NCBI GenBank assembly: GCA_947500275.1
Contig: CANMSW010000072.1
Location: 1-9,659, forward strand
Direction of reading: 5' to 3'
Length of the DNA: 9,659 bases
Source: Bacteriovoracaceae bacterium
Lineage (GTDB): Bacteria; Bdellovibrionota; UBA1018
Shown: in pieces, positions 6,939-9,659 of the stretch
Layout of the letters: the number at the start of each line of letters is the position of its first letter
Position numbering within the stretch: position 1 is the stretch's first letter
Translations under genes and position numbers: made by a program
Notes under the pieces: generated by a model
Seen by the model: only the letters and a program-made list of their open reading frames with translations
Databases searched by the model: none
What the model was told of the DNA's origin: nothing

Positions 6939-8720
6939 ATGTTCTCAAAATTAAGCCTCAAGTGGAAAATTCACGGATCTTTTCTAGTGGTCAACCTCTG
7001 CCTGCTGATCAACGGCGCGATTGGTGTCTGGACGATTCGGGAAATCGGCGGAGACGGCGAGCATATTGCCGACGTGAACCTGGCGAATACCGAACGCTTG
7101 GCCGTAATGCATACGTCCGTCGGCGAAATACAGTCCCTTCTCCTTGAATCGGGTTTAGGCACCCCGTCCAAGGAAGGCAAACGCCAACTTGAGACCGAGC
7201 TTGCACGCTTAACCGAGCAGTACCAAAAGGCCGATCAGGCGTACGCAGATATCCCCTTTGTCGAAGGCGAAAAAGGAATCTACGACGAAGCCGACGCAGC
7301 CTGGAAGAAACACCAAGCCTCTTTACGGAAATTCGGCGAGTACTATTCGTCCGCAGTATCGAATCCCAGCGAACAAGAGCGCCTTCAGCGCTTTCTTGGC
7401 GATGATTACCTAGTCACTGCGAAGACTCAGCTTGAGAAACTGAGCACTCTCACCGAGTTCCAAGGGCAGCAGGGCGAAACCTGGAATGGCAAACTCAAGA
7501 AGACCCTTTCAATGTCGATGATCTGGACGATCGCAGGCTTTGTTGCGAACTTCATCATCGCAGCACTCCTGGGACAAGTGATTTCAAGCCGCCTCACTGC
7601 GCAAATTAACGAAATTGCCGAGAAGCTAGCATCAGGCGCAAATGAAGTGGCATCCGCTTCTAAGCAAATCTCGGAGTCCTCAGCGGAACTCTCGTCAAGC
7701 TCGACGCAACAAGCGTCTTCGTTGCAAGAAACCGTCTCCTCCATTGACCAAGTCAGCGCGATGGTTGCCCGAAACGCTGAGAACGCGAAACGCTCCCAGG
7801 AAGTTGCCCACACGAGTCGCGAAACCGCAATGCTCGGAAAGCAGTCGGTCGAGTCAGTGATTCAAGCGATCGAAGACATTAACGTGAGCAACCAGGATAT
7901 CATTCGTCAGATTGAAGCAAGTCACCAAGAACTTGCAGGCATCGTGAAAGTGATTTCCGAGATCGGTAATAAAACCAAAGTCATCAACGACATCGTGTTC
8001 CAAACCAAACTTCTCTCGTTCAACGCCTCGGTCGAAGCGGCCCGTGCCGGTGAGCACGGCAAAGGCTTTGCCGTCGTCGCAGAAGAAGTCGGAAACCTTG
8101 CTCAAATGAGTGGTAACGCTGCAAAAGAGATTTCCCAGATGTTGGAAACCTCGGTCCAGACGGTTGAGAAGATCGTGCAAGACACGAAAACACGGGTAGA
8201 ACGCTTGGTGGGGGCCGGACGCTCGCGTGTGGAGACAGGGACTGTGACCGCCCGGAATTGCGGCACTGTTCTTGAGAACATCGTCAAGAACGTGAACGAA
8301 ATGACGGAGATGGTCAGCGAAATTGCTTCCGCGAGCCAAGAGCAGTCGCAAGGGGTGCAGGCCATCACGAAAACCATGGGACACTTGGACGAAGTGACCC
8401 AGCAAAACGCCTCGATTTCCGAGGAGTCCGCAAGCGCTGCCGAACAACTTTCCGCACAGGCTGAAACGGTTCGGACCATGGTTCACGCCCTGATGGAAAC
8501 CGTGCATGGAGAAGGCGGCCATCCGGTCGCGAGACCATCGCCTACCCAAATGGCGTCCTTTGCTGAACCTCTGAGTGGAGGCGCCAAAGTGATTCCATTC
8601 AAAAGTCCCGCACAGAAGGAAGTTTCAAGAGAGCCACGACTAACCTCAGCGCCGATGAAAAAAGTGGTTGGCCTCTCAGACGTTCCGAGCGCTGACGACG
8701 AACGGTTTGAAGATATCTAA
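6939..8720 (+). CDS. Methyl-accepting chemotaxis protein with periplasmic sensor region (receptor 2)
   Basis: This 593-residue transmembrane receptor has TM1 at about 13-33 and a mostly helical periplasmic region at about 34-192, compatible with a four-helix-bundle ligand domain. TM2 is at about 193-216. There is no recognisable HAMP domain: the chain passes from TM2 almost directly into the coiled coil (SGANEVASASKQISESSAEL). The signalling hairpin is at about 225-520. Its tip, FQTKLLSFNASVEAARAGE (354-372), differs from the canonical FQTN-LALNAAV. Each arm is 21-22 residues longer than in receptor 1, counted from ASSLQE to the tip and from RAGE to EIASAS. Candidate methylation residues include Q263/E264 and E495/E496. 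The tail has KVIPF (550-554) and ends DDERFEDI. AAGGAG shortly before ATG 6939 supports the start. CheR follows after 44 nt, which fits adaptation by methylation. The ligand cannot be predicted. Confidence 0.95.
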   Translation: MFSKLSLKWKIHGSFLVVNLCLLINGAIGVWTIREIGGDGEHIADVNLANTERLAVMHTSVGEIQSLLLESGLGTPSKEGKRQLETELARLTEQYQKADQAYADIPFVEGEKGIYDEADAAWKKHQASLRKFGEYYSSAVSNPSEQERLQRFLGDDYLVTAKTQLEKLSTLTEFQGQQGETWNGKLKKTLSMSMIWTIAGFVANFIIAALLGQVISSRLTAQINEIAEKLASGANEVASASKQISESSAELSSSSTQQASSLQETVSSIDQVSAMVARNAENAKRSQEVAHTSRETAMLGKQSVESVIQAIEDINVSNQDIIRQIEASHQELAGIVKVISEIGNKTKVINDIVFQTKLLSFNASVEAARAGEHGKGFAVVAEEVGNLAQMSGNAAKEISQMLETSVQTVEKIVQDTKTRVERLVGAGRSRVETGTVTARNCGTVLENIVKNVNEMTEMVSEIASASQEQSQGVQAITKTMGHLDEVTQQNASISEESASAAEQLSAQAETVRTMVHALMETVHGEGGHPVARPSPTQMASFAEPLSGGAKVIPFKSPAQKEVSREPRLTSAPMKKVVGLSDVPSADDERFEDI

Positions 8721-8764
8721 TCGGAGACTGCATTCAAAACCATTCGACGAAGGAAAAGAACACC

Positions 8765-9659
8765 ATGGGTGCATCCAGTATAAAGAAGAATGAGGCGGCA
8801 GGAGCGCGGTCGTTAGACTCGACCTCGCCCGCCTCGATCAGCTCCCTTCAGGATCTAGCATCGCTCGTGAATCGAATCAGCGGCGTCCAACTGGGCGATC
8901 GACAGAAGTTCATGATCGAAATGCGGATCCAACGAAGGATGCTCCAACTCGGGCTCAAATCCGAAATGGACTACCTGAAGCACTTCCATGCAAATCGAGA
9001 GAGTGAAACTCAGGCCCTGATCTCGCTCCTCACAACTCATCATACTTTCTTCTTCCGAGAATCAAGTCACTTCGAATTTCTTGAAATGCAGGGCTTGAAG
9101 AAAATTGTGAAAGTCGCACGGGAACGGGGCGATCGTAAAATTCGAATCTGGTCTGCCGCATGTAGCCGTGGCCATGAAGCCTGGACTTTGGCGATGGTGA
9201 TCAACCGATGGCTGAAGCAGAATGCTCGCGACATGGACTTCGAAGTGATCGGAACAGATATTGATGAAGAATCCGTGCAGTTCGCCTCAAATGGCGTTTA
9301 TGCGTGGAAAGAAATTCGTGAAATCCCCCTCGATTATCTTGAAGGAAACTGGGCGCGTGGAACGGGTGAAATTACAGAATATGTTAAAGTGCGCGACACA
9401 CTCAGGAAGAAAGTCCGATTTGAAAAAAGAAATCTTCTCGAACTCGGCACACCCAAATCAGGGGAGCCGCGTTTCGATTTGATTTTCTGTCGAAACGTCT
9501 TCATCTATTTCACGGGTGAACAAATCCACTCCGTTTGCGAAAACTTACTCAAACGCACGGACCCGAATGGCTATCTTTTTGTGGGACTCTCTGAATCTCT
9601 CATGGGACAAAAACTTCCCATTGAGAAAGCAGGTCCCTCCATTTACCAAACGATACCTC
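8765..9659 (+). CDS. cheR: CheR receptor methyltransferase (3' end beyond window)
   Basis: An open frame from ATG 8765 to the right edge codes for at least 298 residues of an S-adenosylmethionine-dependent glutamate methyltransferase that modifies receptor hairpins for adaptation. After a Ser/Ala-rich N-terminal stretch of about 25 residues comes the helical N-terminal domain (LVNRISGVQLGDRQKFMIEM). The core follows: TTHHTFFFRESSHFEFL (normally TTNLTAFFRE...), WSAACSRGHEAWTLAM (normally SAACSTGEEPYSIAM), the acidic GTDIDEESVQFA, and FDLIFCRNVFIYF. Residues that usually contact SAM appear kept (the Arg in FFRE, second Glu of the GEE motif, Asp of TDID, Asn of CRN), though the Gly-loop is unusual. 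The beta-subdomain with RGTG is present. GPSIYQTIP near the edge resembles the usual CheR C-terminus, so little is probably missing, but an extra C-terminal domain cannot be excluded. AAGGA lies 10 bases before the ATG. cheB often neighbours cheR and may follow outside the window. Confidence 0.93.
   Translation, partial: MGASSIKKNEAAGARSLDSTSPASISSLQDLASLVNRISGVQLGDRQKFMIEMRIQRRMLQLGLKSEMDYLKHFHANRESETQALISLLTTHHTFFFRESSHFEFLEMQGLKKIVKVARERGDRKIRIWSAACSRGHEAWTLAMVINRWLKQNARDMDFEVIGTDIDEESVQFASNGVYAWKEIREIPLDYLEGNWARGTGEITEYVKVRDTLRKKVRFEKRNLLELGTPKSGEPRFDLIFCRNVFIYFTGEQIHSVCENLLKRTDPNGYLFVGLSESLMGQKLPIEKAGPSIYQTIP

Noticed and set aside
7854..8549. 231-residue open frame antisense to receptor 2
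   Set aside because: It lies wholly inside the receptor coiled-coil region, where biased codons keep the opposite strand open; the predicted protein shows no recognisable domain.
9261..9482. Plus-strand open frame inside cheR
   Set aside because: It overlaps the conserved CheR SAM-binding core in another frame; the CheR frame is the real one.
1..9659. Insertion sequences, tRNA or rRNA genes, CRISPR arrays, phage genes
   Set aside because: None seen. Nearly all DNA is accounted for by chemotaxis genes, and no long direct or inverted repeats were noticed.

Overview
The window is an almost pure chemotaxis (Che) locus from a Gram-negative, motile bacterium of roughly balanced base composition. 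Both receptors lack a HAMP domain. The second has the signalling tip FQTKLLSFNASVEAARAGE and both have a KVIPF motif in the C-terminal tail. Together with a CheX-type phosphatase, this points, with modest confidence and from memory of related proteins, to the Bdellovibrionota/Oligoflexia or another former deltaproteobacterial lineage. No database search was possible.

Layout. (1) Positions 1-942, minus strand: 5' two-thirds of a CheA kinase gene cut off by the left window edge. It reads through three different frames and so contains two separate one-base frameshifts, which suggests a decaying gene. (2) Positions 943-1122: a 180-bp divergent intergenic region. (3) Positions 1123-8720, plus strand, closely spaced: receptor 1 with a TM hairpin and no sensor domain; CheW1; a 115-nt gap carrying a palindrome and an AT-rich promoter-like patch; CheY; a STAS-CheX fusion; an intact CheA; CheW2; and receptor 2 with a periplasmic sensor region. 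(4) Position 8765 to the right edge: CheR methyltransferase, open at its 3' end. CheB, CheD and CheZ are not present.

How they fit. Receptor 2 (and perhaps receptor 1) would control the intact CheA through a CheW coupling protein. CheA phosphorylates CheY on Asp62. The CheX half of the STAS-CheX protein, with its D-x3-E-x2-N motif, is the obvious CheY-P phosphatase in the absence of CheZ. CheR methylates the receptors for adaptation. The two receptors differ by about three heptads in each arm of the signalling hairpin and have different tip sequences, so they may belong to separate arrays. The broken CheA next to receptor 1 may be the relic of a second system whose receptor and CheW survive.

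Most notable: the STAS-CheX fusion, the twice-frameshifted CheA, and the mismatched receptor lengths. Most of the locus is ordinary chemotaxis machinery in an unusual arrangement rather than a wholly new system.
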